Below are positions 13,480 through 24,265 of a DNA stretch of 64,000 bases, one piece after another. Source of the DNA: Sambucus nigra (lineage: Eukaryota; Streptophyta; Magnoliopsida; Dipsacales; Adoxaceae); contig OX422218.1 of assembly GCA_949130495.1 (NCBI GenBank), forward strand, positions 41,610,651 through 41,674,650, given 5' to 3'. The notes under the pieces are model-generated. The model had not been told where the DNA came from. It worked only from the letters and a program-made list of their open reading frames with translations, and did not search any database. Numbering within the stretch: the stretch's first letter is position 1; each line of letters begins with the position of its first letter. The position numbers and the translations under genes were made by a program.

Positions 13480-13656
13480 TAAAAAATAATAATGTACAAT
13501 TCGGGTCAGGTCTTCGGGTCCGGGTCTTGTGTAAGATCCAGACCCTACCCGTTTAATAAATGGGTCTTCGGGTAGTCGACTCTTCGAGTCTCGGGGCCAA
13601 AAAAATATGCTCATACCCTATTATACGGATCGGGTCTGGGTCGGGTTCCGCTCCGG
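13002..13656. mobile_element. GGGTC-rich insertion, possible non-autonomous DNA transposon
   Basis: Absent from the second unit, where GATATCAG joins GGGTAGGGTC directly (near 63630). It has GGGTC/CGGGT-rich ends (13090-13260 and 13500-13660) around an AT-rich core with a TA microsatellite. Ends of this kind occur in plant hAT-type elements, but I could not define terminal repeats or a target duplication. Confidence 0.5.
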
Positions 13657-13733
13657 GTAGGGTCATAACAAATACTTATTTACTATTTTAATAGGAGCCT
13701 TCCTAACATGAGTTTCCTAGCCCAAATAACTAA

Positions 13734-14169
13734 GGCCATCTCTAGTGGGAGGTTTAAATGTGTAGTTTTAGACTTTTATGTCCCACAATGAATAGGATAT
13801 TTTGTAGTTTTAAGTGAGAGAAAATATTGAGAGGATGCAAATGTAGAACCCCGATACACAATGTGCAAGTGGGGACCAGCAGTTTTGGGCGTAAAAATGT
13901 TTACCGCCCAAATTGGGTGGTAAAAAGATTCCCGCCCAGATCTGGGCGGTAAAAATTCTTCACTTTTGAAAAAAAAAATTAATATCAAAACGGTAAATTA
14001 AATTTGGGCAGTAAAAAGTCATTCGCCCAGATCTGGGTGGTAAAAAGTCTTCCGCCCACTCTTTGCGACATCAGCATTTTGCATTGTCCCACTGTAAAAA
14101 CTCGATGAACAATCTAAGGAGATAAATGTACATTTACATTTTTTTTGCACTACACCACTACAGATGGCC
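13734..14169. mobile_element. Tourist-like MITE with TAA target duplication
   Basis: Terminal inverted repeat GGCCATCTCTAGTGG at the left and its complement CCACTACAGATGGCC at the right, flanked by TAA at 13731-13733 and 14170-14172. A 3-bp TAA/TTA duplication fits PIF/Harbinger MITEs. The interior repeats palindromes such as CGCCCAGATCTGGGCG near 13934 and GCCCAGATCTGGG near 14021. No coding sequence; 436 bp. Confidence 0.85.
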
Positions 14170-14172
14170 TAA

Positions 14173-15100
14173 GTGGAAGGCCAAATAGCTGCTGATATTT
14201 TCAACCAGCAGTAATACACAAGAAGTCATAGCTTCTCTGTTCCAACTTCCAATTTCCACCTGCAACAACCAATCGGCCAGAGCAGCGACTTTGGCGTGCG
14301 ACCGGTAGCCCTTGCCTTTCGATTGACAGGTAAAATTTCCAAATTTGCCTCTATTCCATTTTTTTTCCTTAGATTTATTTTTGCTCCATCTTTTCTATGA
14401 AGATTTTCTGTTGTTCAAAATTTTCCACATTTGTTGTTGTATATGAATTATTTCAGTCTAGATCAAGTCATAGTTTATTCAAGAGTTGTTAATGAACCTA
14501 ATATTTTGCTATCAAGTTTTTTTTGGGGACGTTAATTAACTTAAGTTTTTCATGTCAAATCAATCAACTTATGGAGTGGTCGTTTAAAAAAAATGGAGTC
14601 GACGTCCAAACCATATAAATTTTTTGGGGGATATTATTTTTGGGACATCTAAACCACATAAACTTATGGGGGATATTTTTTATGTGTATAAGTCAACTTA
14701 TGTGGATATTTTTAATGTGGATCAGGCAATTTTTTATGGGGGATATTATTTTTTATGTGGATGAGTCGACGATTGAACTCATTCTGCACCAAAATTTTCT
14801 AACCATACGTTCACTACATGCGAACAACATTATTATTATATAAGAACAACATTATTATATAACAAAATTTTATAACCATACGTTCACTAGATGCCATATA
14901 TGTTGTTTAAGAATTGTGAACAACATTTTTAATCAACCATTTTGGCTATATAAGGTCCAGGAAGTCAAATGTTAATGTATAATAAGTTTTTTTGTTAACA
15001 CCACAAATATGTATCCGGTAATGTATTGCATTTTCTTTCTTCTCATTTAAATCTTTGGTGGTTCATCACCCTTACCCGGAGTATTTTCTCCTCGCAAAAC
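14173..15100. other. Region upstream of the P450 pseudogene
   Basis: No gene. 14600-14775 holds short direct repeats built on GGGGGATATTATTTTT and ATCCAAACCA; the same repeats occur at 63860-64000. A 28-bp block around CATACGTTCACTA is duplicated near 14800 and 14878. The original P450 promoter should lie here, but I see no clear TATA box. The N-terminal membrane anchor expected before 15101 is not recognisable as an open frame. Confidence 0.6.
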
Positions 15101-15708
15101 ATGCAAAAATGTGGAAGGAAATTACCACCGGGTCCTCGAGGGTTACCAGTTATCGATAACCTCCACGTGTTGGGCAACCTCACCCACCGCACCCTCCTGA
15201 GTTAGCCAAAAAATATGGTCCTATTATGTCTTTATGGCTAGGAAATGTGTTTACTGTCGTAGTCTCGTCGCCCCAAGCCTCCAAACTTTTCCTTCAGAGT
15301 CATCATAGTGTTTTTGCTAGTCACCCTAAAGTTGAAGCCTCTAAGTACATGGCTTACGGTTCCAAGGGCTTGGCCCTCACTGAATATGGTCCATAATGGC
15401 AAAATGTGAAAAAAATTTGTAAGCTAGAGCTTCTTAACACAAAGAGGATTGGGTCACTAGTGGAAATGCGGAGGGTGAAGCTAGGCCTACTACTGGATTC
15501 ACATAGAAAAGCAGCGATGGCACGTGAGGTGGTGGATGTTAGAGAGAAAGTCGATTCGCTTATTGAGGACATGACATATATAATGCTTTTTGGGCATGGT
15601 AATGAAAATAACATTGATCTCAAAGTTATAATTCGTGAGGGTACGTATTTGGCTGTAGCTTTCAATCTTGAGGATTATGTGCCATTCCTTTGGGCACTTG
15701 ACCTTCAG
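15101..15708 (+). pseudogene. Cytochrome P450 (CYP71 clade, CYP736A-like), exon 1, dead
   Basis: The translation starts with the proline hinge LPPGPRGLPV and continues through KYGPIMSLWLG, SSPQASKLFLQSH and EDYVPFLWALDLQ, a typical N-terminal half of a plant microsomal monooxygenase. The membrane anchor is degraded or missing; the ATG at 15101 is the first in frame with the hinge. Breaks: a frameshift near 15197-15199 and an in-frame TAA at 15394-15396. The exon ends ...ACCTTCAG before GT at 15709, the usual position of the CYP71-clade intron. The intron carries element B. The substrate cannot be inferred. Subfamily assignment is from memory of family motifs. Confidence 0.88.
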
Positions 15709-16671
15709 GTGTGTTTTAATGTGTAATTTGTGTGCATAAATTGTTTTCAAGTTTTCTAAAATCTTTTTCTTCGAGTCCCGAAGTATAACATCTTAATGCC
15801 TTTAAATCTACAAAATTGCTAGAGATTATTTTGGCTAGTCTGTAGCAAATTAATAAATGTAATAAAAAAGTTAAATATTTTTTTTCATTTTAGATTATTC
15901 AACAATCGTACATATTGTAACAACCCGAGGTCTTGGAGATGAATATTTATTTATTTTGGGAAAAATAAATATTATTTTATTTAGAGAATAATTAAATTAG
16001 CAGTTAAGGTCAAAATTCGGAGTCGTTAGAAAGAGTGTCGAATGGCAATTCTGGGGGTACCATTATTTTCGGAAGGGTCGAGAAAGTCGAAATGACTGTA
16101 CTTGGGGTCTATTTAGGTTCTGGAATAATTTAGGACCGTTTGACTCGAATTTAAGTTACCGGGTCATTTAAAGTGTGTATTATCATTTAAAGATGTGTAT
16201 CTTGTGGGTTTAGGCTTAAAAGCCACGTGAGAAGTCATTCTCACTTAAGAGAAAGAGGAAAACCCTAGAAAGAGAGAGAAAAGAAGAATGAAGAAGAGAA
16301 GGAAGGAGAAAAGGGAGAGAAAGTGGAGATTTTCGGTTTCCACGCGATCTCAAGGCGGATTCAGACCCTACGAACCCGAGGCAAGTGATTAAACTTGCTA
16401 AATAATTGTTGTGTACCAATTATTGCATGATTTGTGGATTGATATTTTGGGTTTTAGGTTTAGTTTAAGAAAACCTAACTTTTGGGTATAATCTTAGATT
16501 TTATATGTAGACCTTAGATTTAATGATATAAATTAGTTTCAATGCATTCTAAGATGAATATTAATCTTATGAATATGGTTGGGTTGAAGATTTGTGGTTA
16601 AATGTAATTATTGGGGGGTTTTTGAGAAGTTGGAGTTGTGTAAAAATGGGGTTTGGTCGTGGTACCGGGTA

Positions 16672-16795
16672 GGGTCGGCCGACCGCGTACAGAGGGCCGG
16701 TCGACCGCGCCTCCAGAATTGGGCACACTGTCTTCGATTAAAGGCAAAATTTAGAAACGCGGTCGACCGCGGTTTGGGCACCGGTCGACCTGTCC
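16672..16795. repeat. GTCGAC palindrome cluster, LTR B (5')
   Basis: Four palindromic sites: GGTCGGCCGACC, CCGGTCGACCG, CGCGGTCGACCGCG and CCGGTCGACC, separated by spacers of about 20-60 bp. They sit about 290 bp after the donor-like motif. Confidence 0.87.
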
Positions 16796-18005
16796 CCTGT
16801 ATTGGGTTCAAGTTTGAGAAATTAAGTTATCCCTTTTTTTTCAGTTTGTATGAATGGACTTCAATAATCAGAGTATCATAAAGGATTAAGTGATTATATA
16901 AGGGGATTATAGACCTTAGAATCATAAGATGATATAGGAGTCAAATGGATAAATAAATGACAAAATGAAAATGTCGAGGAGCTTTAGTGATTGATTTTGA
17001 GATGTGAGATTCTAAAAGAGTATCTCAATTTCTGTGGGAAAATCCTCTAAGTATCGAGGTTAGTTTTCGAGGAATACCGATTAGAGATTTTGGTATGTTA
17101 CTAAGTGGGGAAGCCCACTTTTATTTGGGAGTTTAATTTGGTGATAATAACAATTTCACGAATTGAGAATGAGAATAACTTAGAGATACTGGATCTTAGG
17201 ATCCAATCCCAAATGGGATAACTTTAAAGGTTCATAAAAGAAATTGAACCATACTATGGATGGAGAATCGCATATGCAAAATAGAGGTTTATTAGGATCA
17301 AGAATATCCTTAACTTGAATTGAATTTTGAGACAATTCATTATTAGAAGCGTCATGTGAGCTTCAAGTGAGTATTAGTATAGCATATACTAAGTTGGGTT
17401 ATTGTGCGAGAATTGACGGTTAGTGTATCAAAAGAGAGTGATATACTAAATAATGATATTAATCTTTTGCGCCTAAGGGCGTATAATGAATATGAAATGA
17501 TGTGCAGGTATACCTTATATAATGGTATATCTTTATTATGTGGGATGTATGTATACCTTATATGATGGTGTATATACATGTTAAGCATACCCCCTCCTTG
17601 CTATCATTGGGAAGTTTCGTGCGTTGAGGGTGAGCATTCTGACTAGAAAAGCAGGATGTGGATATTCTATAGGTCATAGTCGTTCGTGGTGGTCAGCAAA
17701 TGACATTTATATATATACATTATTTATTTTGGGGGTGAGAGGTCGTGGGTATGTGTCGCTCTCACTTGCCGGTTAGGAGCTATGACCGCTTCCTGGGACG
17801 TTGTGTGCGTGAGTAGATCACGAGGTGGGTGTCATTGAAGCCCACCAAGTGGCCCCAGTTTGCTACGTTTATGGGCTGCTGGAAGTTGATATCATGTGAG
17901 CCTGCGTCCTTCGAGTTATAGCTCGGTTGGATGGTTATTATTGCTTGTGTTTGTATTTGGGTGTCAAGGGCATCATGAACCTCAATGACCTACATTGCCA
18001 GGATC

Positions 18006-18416
18006 AGTGTATTGGGGGGGTTCCTTGTTTGGATTTCGCCTCGGCGAGACGTCCCACGAACAAACCACAGTGTAATGTTGGAATTTGGGGATAAGTTTAG
18101 TCATTAATGCTCATAATTAATTATATATATATATCACCTATCCCGACAATCGACAGTGCCAGGAGTAGTGTAACGGGGGGGGGGGGGGGGGTCCTTACTT
18201 GGATTTCGCTTCGGCGAGACGTCCCATGCATGAAACGCCATGTACTATTGAGAATTGGGAATATTAATTAATTAAAATTGGATAATAATCATTTGGGTTA
18301 CATGCATCTTGCATTGAGAGCATAATGAGCCCCGAGGACCGATACGGTCAGGAGTAGTGTAACGGGGGGGTTCCTTATTTGGATTTCGCTTCGGCGAGAC
18401 GTCCCACGCACGAAAC
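18006..18416 (+). repeat. Three G-tract/stem-loop modules in LTR B (5')
   Basis: Copies at 18006-18065, 18165-18236 and 18353-18416. Each reads AGTGTA, G-run, TTCCTT, then GGATTTCGCTTCGGCGAGAC and GTCCCA. The stem TTTCGC/GCGAGA closes a TTCG loop (CTCG in the first copy), and GGA can pair with TCC beyond a CG bulge. The middle copy has a 16-G run. Confidence 0.85.
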
Positions 18417-19499
18417 ACAGCACCGTGTGGAGAATCGGGAGGAGTTTAGTCCTTAACTCTTGATGCTAATAACTCATATTATAAATATATATATGGTTTC
18501 ATGCCTTATATGGGCATCACTAGAATATAAAATTCTCGTAAATGAGATTGTTGATGTATTGTGATGATGTGGGCATGATTGGATCATGTAACTTTATATG
18601 TTCAACAAATGAACATTATAAAGATAACTATAACTATTACATTAAAGTTAATGTATAATACTTATAAATTATGGAAACAAATGTATCGAGAGATAGGTTA
18701 GATGATTTCACTTAAATACTTCTTTTGGGTTTAAGTTATAATCCTCTTAACTAAATTAGAATCGAACATCCATTTGGAGATCACGTGCATACGTTTAGTG
18801 CGCGCTTTAGATGAGAGGTGAGTTGAATTATTATGGAGAGTTCGACTCCAACTAAATCATGTAATAATGCATCTATAATTATTATGCATTTTAATACACT
18901 TGCTATAAAATGTATTTCAAACTCGGGTTTTGACCCTTTTATATTATCCTCCTCCATGTATATATATTGTATTACTTCAGGTGTTCCTCCGTAAGGACGC
19001 CTTTGATGTTCATCCGTTCAGGATTCGTGGAGCTGTGGCAGTAGCGGACTGTTACTGTACTTTTCCTTAGTCAATTCCTATCTTTGTATATCTAGATTAG
19101 GATTCAGTTGTATTGAGTTAGTATTCAAGTGTTGTAGATTAACACTTTCATATTTCATTTCTCAAATTATTGTATTTTCTGTTACCCGAAAGCATATTCG
19201 GGTATTTCATTGTTGAGATTTTGTTGTAAATTGTATTGTACTCTTTCATATTATTAGAGCATGCACATTTCACTCATCATAGTTTGATGTATATTGTGAT
19301 TTATGTGTACTATTGGTTTTGTTGTTGTTGTTATTTTAAAAGTTTTAAATTTTTGGCAATTCGCACTTAATGATTTCGGGTAGTTAGCCTTATATTATAG
19401 TGCTTAGTAGTTGATGCTGAGACTGTGCCATCTGAGATACCTGATTTATTATAGTATAGGGTTGGCCACCCTTTATTATTTGGAGCGGGTTGTCACAGG

Positions 19500-19511
19500 T
19501 GGTATCAGGGC
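19500..19511 (+). promoter_or_regulatory. Primer binding site (initiator tRNA-Met), element B
   Basis: TGGTATCAGGGC starts two bases after the 5' LTR. One A-to-G change from TGGTATCAGAGC. Confidence 0.9.
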
Positions 19512-19674
19512 ATCAGGTTCTAGTGTCTTTAGGATCTGTGTACGTTACTACGATCTTTCGTAAGCGTTCTTGATGTAGAACCTTATTATTAGGATGATTG
19601 CATTCATACGTCCATATCTTTCCGTGATTCGAAATTATTTGAAATGCGTTCTGATACAATTGTTCTTGTTTCAG

Positions 19675-20558
19675 ATGCCACTGAAGGGAGGTCGTTCAGT
19701 CAGGGCAAATAAAGGGAATGTGCAACCCCAAATGCCTCAAGGGAACATGACTACGGATGATGTTGCCAATATAGTGGCACAAGCAGTAACTCTGCCGTTT
19801 CTATGATGGCTCAGCAATCTGCTGCTTGAGCAACCCCACCCTATTTAGGATTGTCTTTATGGGAGAGAGTGAAGGAAGATTTTAGTAAGGGGCATCCTCC
19901 CGAGTTTGCAGGGGGAGTTGATGCAGTGGCTGCAAGTCAATGGAAAAATAGTATGCAGACGCATCTTCGTATGGTTGAGTGTAGTGAGGTGCAGAAACAA
20001 TTTCTAGTCACCTTTAGGTTATCTAGTGCAGCTCTTCAATGGTGGGAGTCTGTCACCACATCTGAACAGAGAGATACTTTACCTATAAAACAATTTTGGG
20101 AACTTTTTGATCGAAGGTATTTTCCTTCCCCGACTCAAAATATAAAGATTTTTCAAGAAAATAGAACGGTGGCGGAATATGAGGAAGATTTTTGTAGATG
20201 GACAAAGTTAGTACCTGATGAGGTAAATACGAAAGAGAGACGTATATCAAAGTTTGTTCGAGGTTTAGATTGGAAAATCCGACAACATTTGTTTTGGAGT
20301 CCTATGTTAGTGACTTTGGTTGAGGTAGTGAATGCGGCACTACTAAAGTGTCATGAATATCGCCTTCGTTCGCAGGAGGGTATGAACTTTGGAGATTCGA
20401 GTTCGTCAAGTAAGTTTGGCAAAGAGAGTGCCAGTAATGTGAGTGCGCCGAAAGGATTTGTGGGTAAGTGTTTCTTTTGTAAAGAAATAGGTCATAAAAA
20501 GAGAGATTGTCCTCAAAGAGGTAAAGGACCGCAATTTGATGAAATTTTGGAAGTGTAA
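19675..20558 (+). pseudogene. gag of element B, frameshifted
   Basis: Structural (capsid/nucleocapsid) gene of a Ty3/gypsy element. The probable start is ATG at 19675, after a TTTCAG. The first part runs to about 19790, where a frameshift puts it out of phase with the main part. A TGA near 19826 lies in the main frame; from 19851 that frame is open for 235 codons. The open part has the retrotransposon gag core (tryptophan pair in LQWWES, then FWELFDRRYFP) and a zinc knuckle CFFCKEIGHKKRDC, spacing CX2CX4HX4C, near its C-terminus. No pol follows: after 20558 there is non-coding sequence to the 3' LTR. Confidence 0.9.
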
Positions 20559-21148
20559 CCCCTACAACAGATTCGAGGTCGCTTTAGACCGGGGGACTAC
20601 GTTTGGGAGCCCATTGATGAGGATGGGCAATCGGACTAGAGACGGGTAATGTAAGATAATTTTCCTTTATAAACAGGATAATTACTAAAATGAGTTTTGG
20701 GAATATCGTATATGAGATATTGTGAAAGGGTAGAAATGTAGCCCTATTATGTATGTAATGACCCTTAAGGGGGAATTTTGAGCAAGATCGGCTCCTATTC
20801 TATTATTTTGTAAAAAGATAGATGATTTTGCAAGGTGCTCAAAAGAGCTTAAAACCTTATGGTAAATGTAGGAATGGTTATGGTAATGACGATAAGTAGT
20901 AATGATAAAGCTACTTCATTTATATAGTCATGATAGACTATTATGATTGTTGTATTCCAGATATGGATGTTGCCTTATAAATGGCAATATATTGAAATGA
21001 TGTGAAATGATGTTGTTTATGTTTGAAGTTGAGATTGTGGTTGTATGGGACGCAGGTAAAATTTTAGCTCATAAGTATGATAATATTTGTGAGCTACATG
21101 TTATATAGATGATGATCTAAAAAGACCTTGTGTTGGACATAAGGCATT

Positions 21149-21155
<7 letters not shown>

Positions 21156-21200
<45 letters not shown>
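21156..21200. repeat. (TA)n microsatellite
   Basis: Uninterrupted TA repeats of roughly 45 bp inside element B. Confidence 0.95.
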
Positions 21201-21204
<4 letters not shown>

Positions 21205-21337
21205 GTTTTCAAAGTAAACTATTTTTAAATAAAACCTTCGTCGGCCTTTGGGCCCTTTCAAAATGATTTTCATAAAACTAAACTTTTCAACTCTAGTTCG
21301 GATTTAACAAACTCTCAATCCCCAACGTCGCCTCATA

Positions 21338-21402
21338 GTAGTGTATTGGGAGGGTTCCTTGTTTGGATTTCTCTTTTGCGAGACGTCCCCCGCACGAAAT
21401 TG
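21338..21402 (+). other. G-tract/stem-loop module, interior of element B
   Basis: GTAGTGTATTGGGAGGGTTCC, then GGATTTCTCTTTTGCGAGACG. The stem is weaker than in the LTR copies, and the G-run is interrupted by one A. Confidence 0.75.
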
Positions 21403-22521
21403 GCGATTGTTAGGAATTGAGAGGAGTTATTTCTTCGGGCCATTAAAATTTTTTACTCTATTAAAATTTTAATATTACTTATATTGTTGTAATTGTGGTA
21501 TTTTTGGGGGCAAATAAATCCTCATTATGATTGTTGTGAGCATAAAGCTCAAATATTAAGGGTGTATGGGTGCCCTTGTTGTGGAAATTGGTTTTATATA
21601 ACTCTTAATTAACTTAATAATAAAAATAATTAAATAAATTCGTCGTGGGAAGTTAGAAGTTTGGAGATAGAAATTGTGAGTATGGGTAGATTAGAAGTAG
21701 TTGAGCTTTGGAGAATTAGGCTTAGCTAAATTTCGAGGACGAAATTCTTATAAGTGGGGAAGTTTGTAACAACCCGAGGTCTTGGAGACGAATATTTATT
21801 TATTTTGGGAAAAATAAATATTGTTTTATTTAGAGAATAATTAAATTGGCAATTAAGGTCAAAATTCGGAGTCATTAGAAAGAGTGTCGAATGGCAATTC
21901 CGAGGGTACCATTGTTTTCGAAAGGGTCGAGAAAGTCGAAATGACTGTACTTGGGGTCTATTTAGGTTCCGGAATAATTTAGGACCGTTTGACTCGAATT
22001 TAAGTTTTCGGGTCATTTAAAGTGTGTATTATCATTTAAAGATGTGTATCTTGTGGGTTTAGGCTTAAAAGCCACGTGAGAAGTCATTCTCACTTAAGAG
22101 AAAGAGGAAAACCCTAGAAAGAGAGAGATAAGAAGAAAGAAGAAGAGAAGGAAGGAGAAAAGGGAGAGAAAGTGGAGATTTCCGGTTTCCACGCGATATC
22201 AAGGCGGAATCAGACCCTACGAACCCGAGGCAAGTGATTAAACTTGCTAAATAATTGTTGTGTAAGAATTATTGCATGATTTGTGGATTGATATTTTGGG
22301 TTTCAGGTTTAGTTTAACAAAACCTAACTTTTGGGTATAATCTTAGATTTAATATGTAGATCTTAGATTTAATTATAAAAATTAGTTTCAATGCATTCTA
22401 GGATGAATATTAATGTTACGAATATGGTTGGGTTGAAGATTTGTGGTTAAATGTAATTATTGGGGGGTTTTTGAGAAGTTGGAGTTGTGTAAAAATGGGG
22501 TTTGGCAGTGGTAACTGGTAG

Positions 22522-22645
22522 GGCCGGTCGACCGCGTACAGAGGGTTGGTCGACCGCGCCTCCAGAATTGGGCACACTATTTTCGATTAAAGGCAAAATT
22601 TAGAAACACGGTCGACCGCGGTTTGGGCACCGGTCGATCGGTCCC
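22522..22645. repeat. GTCGAC palindrome cluster, LTR B (3')
   Basis: Four GGTCGACC-type sites matching 16672-16795. Point changes have weakened some sites (GGTTGGTCGACC; CCGGTCGATCGG). Confidence 0.85.
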
Positions 22646-23855
22646 CTGTTTCGGGTTCAAGTTTGAGAAATTAAGTTATCCCCTTTTTTTTTGAGTTTGT
22701 ATGAATTGACTTCAATAATCAGAGTATCATAAAGGATTAAGTGATTATATAAGGGGATTATAGACCTTAAAATCATAAGATGATATAGGAGTCAAATGGA
22801 TATATAAATGACAAAATGAAAATGTCTAGGAGCTTTAGTGATTGATTTTGATAAGTGAGATTCTAAAAGTGTATCTCAATTTTTGGGGGAAAATCCTCTA
22901 AGTATCGAGGTTAGTTTTCGAGGAATACTGATTAGAGATTTTGGTATGTTACTAAGTGGGGAAGCCCACTTTTATTTGGGAGTTTAATTTCGTGATAATA
23001 ACAATTTCACGAATTGAGAATGAGAATAACTTAGAGATACTGGATCTTAGGATCCAATCCCAAATGGGATAAATTTAAAGGTTCAAAAAAGAAATTGAAC
23101 CATACTATGGATGGAGAATCGCGTATGCAAAATTGAGGTTTATTAGGATTAAGAATATCCTTAACTTGAATTGAATTTTGAGACAATTCATTATTAGAAG
23201 CGTCATGTGATCTTCAAGTGAGTATTAGTATAACATTTACTAAGTGGGGTTATTGTGCGAGAATTGACGGTTAGTGTATCAAAAGAGAGTGATATACTAA
23301 ATAATGATATTAATCTTTTGCGCCTAAGGGCATATAATGAATATGAAATGATGTGCAGGTATACCTTATATAATGGTATATCTTTATTATGGGGGATGTA
23401 TGTATACCTTATATGATGGTGTATATACATGTTAAGTATACCCCCTCCTTGCTATCATTAGGAAGTTTCGTGCGTTGAGGGTGAGCATTCTGACTAGAAA
23501 AGCAGGATGTGGATATTCTCCAGGTCATAGTCATCTGTGGTGGTCAGCAAATGACATTTATATATATACATTATTTATTTTGGGGGTGAGAGGTCGTGGG
23601 TATGTGTCACTCTCACTTGTCGGTTAGGAGCTATGACCGCTTCCCGGGACGTTGTGTGCGTGAGTAGATCACGAGGTGGGTGTCGTTGAACCCCACCAGG
23701 TGGCCCCAGTTTGCTACGTTTATGGGCTGCTTGAAGATGATAGCATGTGAGCCTGCGTCCTTCGAGTTATAGCTCAGTTGGAGGGTTATTATTGCTTGTG
23801 TTTGTATTTGGGTGTCAAGGGCATAATGGACCTCAATGACCTACATTGCCAGGAT

Positions 23856-24265
23856 TAGTGTATCGGGAGGGTTCCTTGTATGGATTTCGCCTCGGCGAAA
23901 CGTCCCACGCACAAACCGCAGTGTAATGTTGGAATTTGGGGATAAGTTTAGTCCTTAATGCTCATAATTAATTATATATATATCACCTATCCCGACAATC
24001 GACAGTGCCAGGAGTAGTGTAACGGGGGGGGGGGGGGGGTTCCTTGTTTGGATTTCGCTTCGGCGAGACGTCCCACTCATGAAACGCCGTGTACTATTGA
24101 GAATTGGGAATATTAATTAATTAAAATTGGATAATAATCATTTGGGTTACATGCATCTTGCATTGAGGGCATAATGAGCCCCGAGGATCGATACGGTCAG
24201 GAGTAGTGTAACGGGGGTGTTTCTTGTTTGGATTTCGCTTCGGCGAGACGTCCCACGCACGAAAC
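23856..24265 (+). repeat. Three G-tract/stem-loop modules in LTR B (3')
   Basis: Copies at 23856-23917, 24013-24085 and 24202-24265, matching the 5' LTR set. The middle copy again has a long G-run; the third has GGGGGTG instead of a pure run. Confidence 0.85.

Larger units (their letters stand above)
15916..19497 (+). repeat. 5' LTR of element B
   Basis: Donor-like GAG|GCAAGT with GC at 16381-16382, forming the perfect hairpin GCAAGT-GATTAA-ACTTGC. Palindrome cluster at 16672-16795. Three G-tract/stem-loop modules at 18006-18065, 18165-18236 and 18353-18416. Acceptor-like CTTCAG|GTG with AG at 18979-18980, then 517 bp to the LTR end. Upstream of the donor is a purine-rich, leader-like stretch (16248-16330). 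Confidence 0.93.
20559..21764 (+). other. Non-coding 3' interior of element B
   Basis: No pol motif in any frame. Contains a TA microsatellite (21156-21200), one stem-loop module at 21338-21402, a TTTCGAGGACGAAATTC motif typical of the 3' end of plant chromoviruses (21731-21747) and the polypurine tract AAGTGGGGAAG at about 21752-21762 next to the 3' LTR. Confidence 0.8.
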
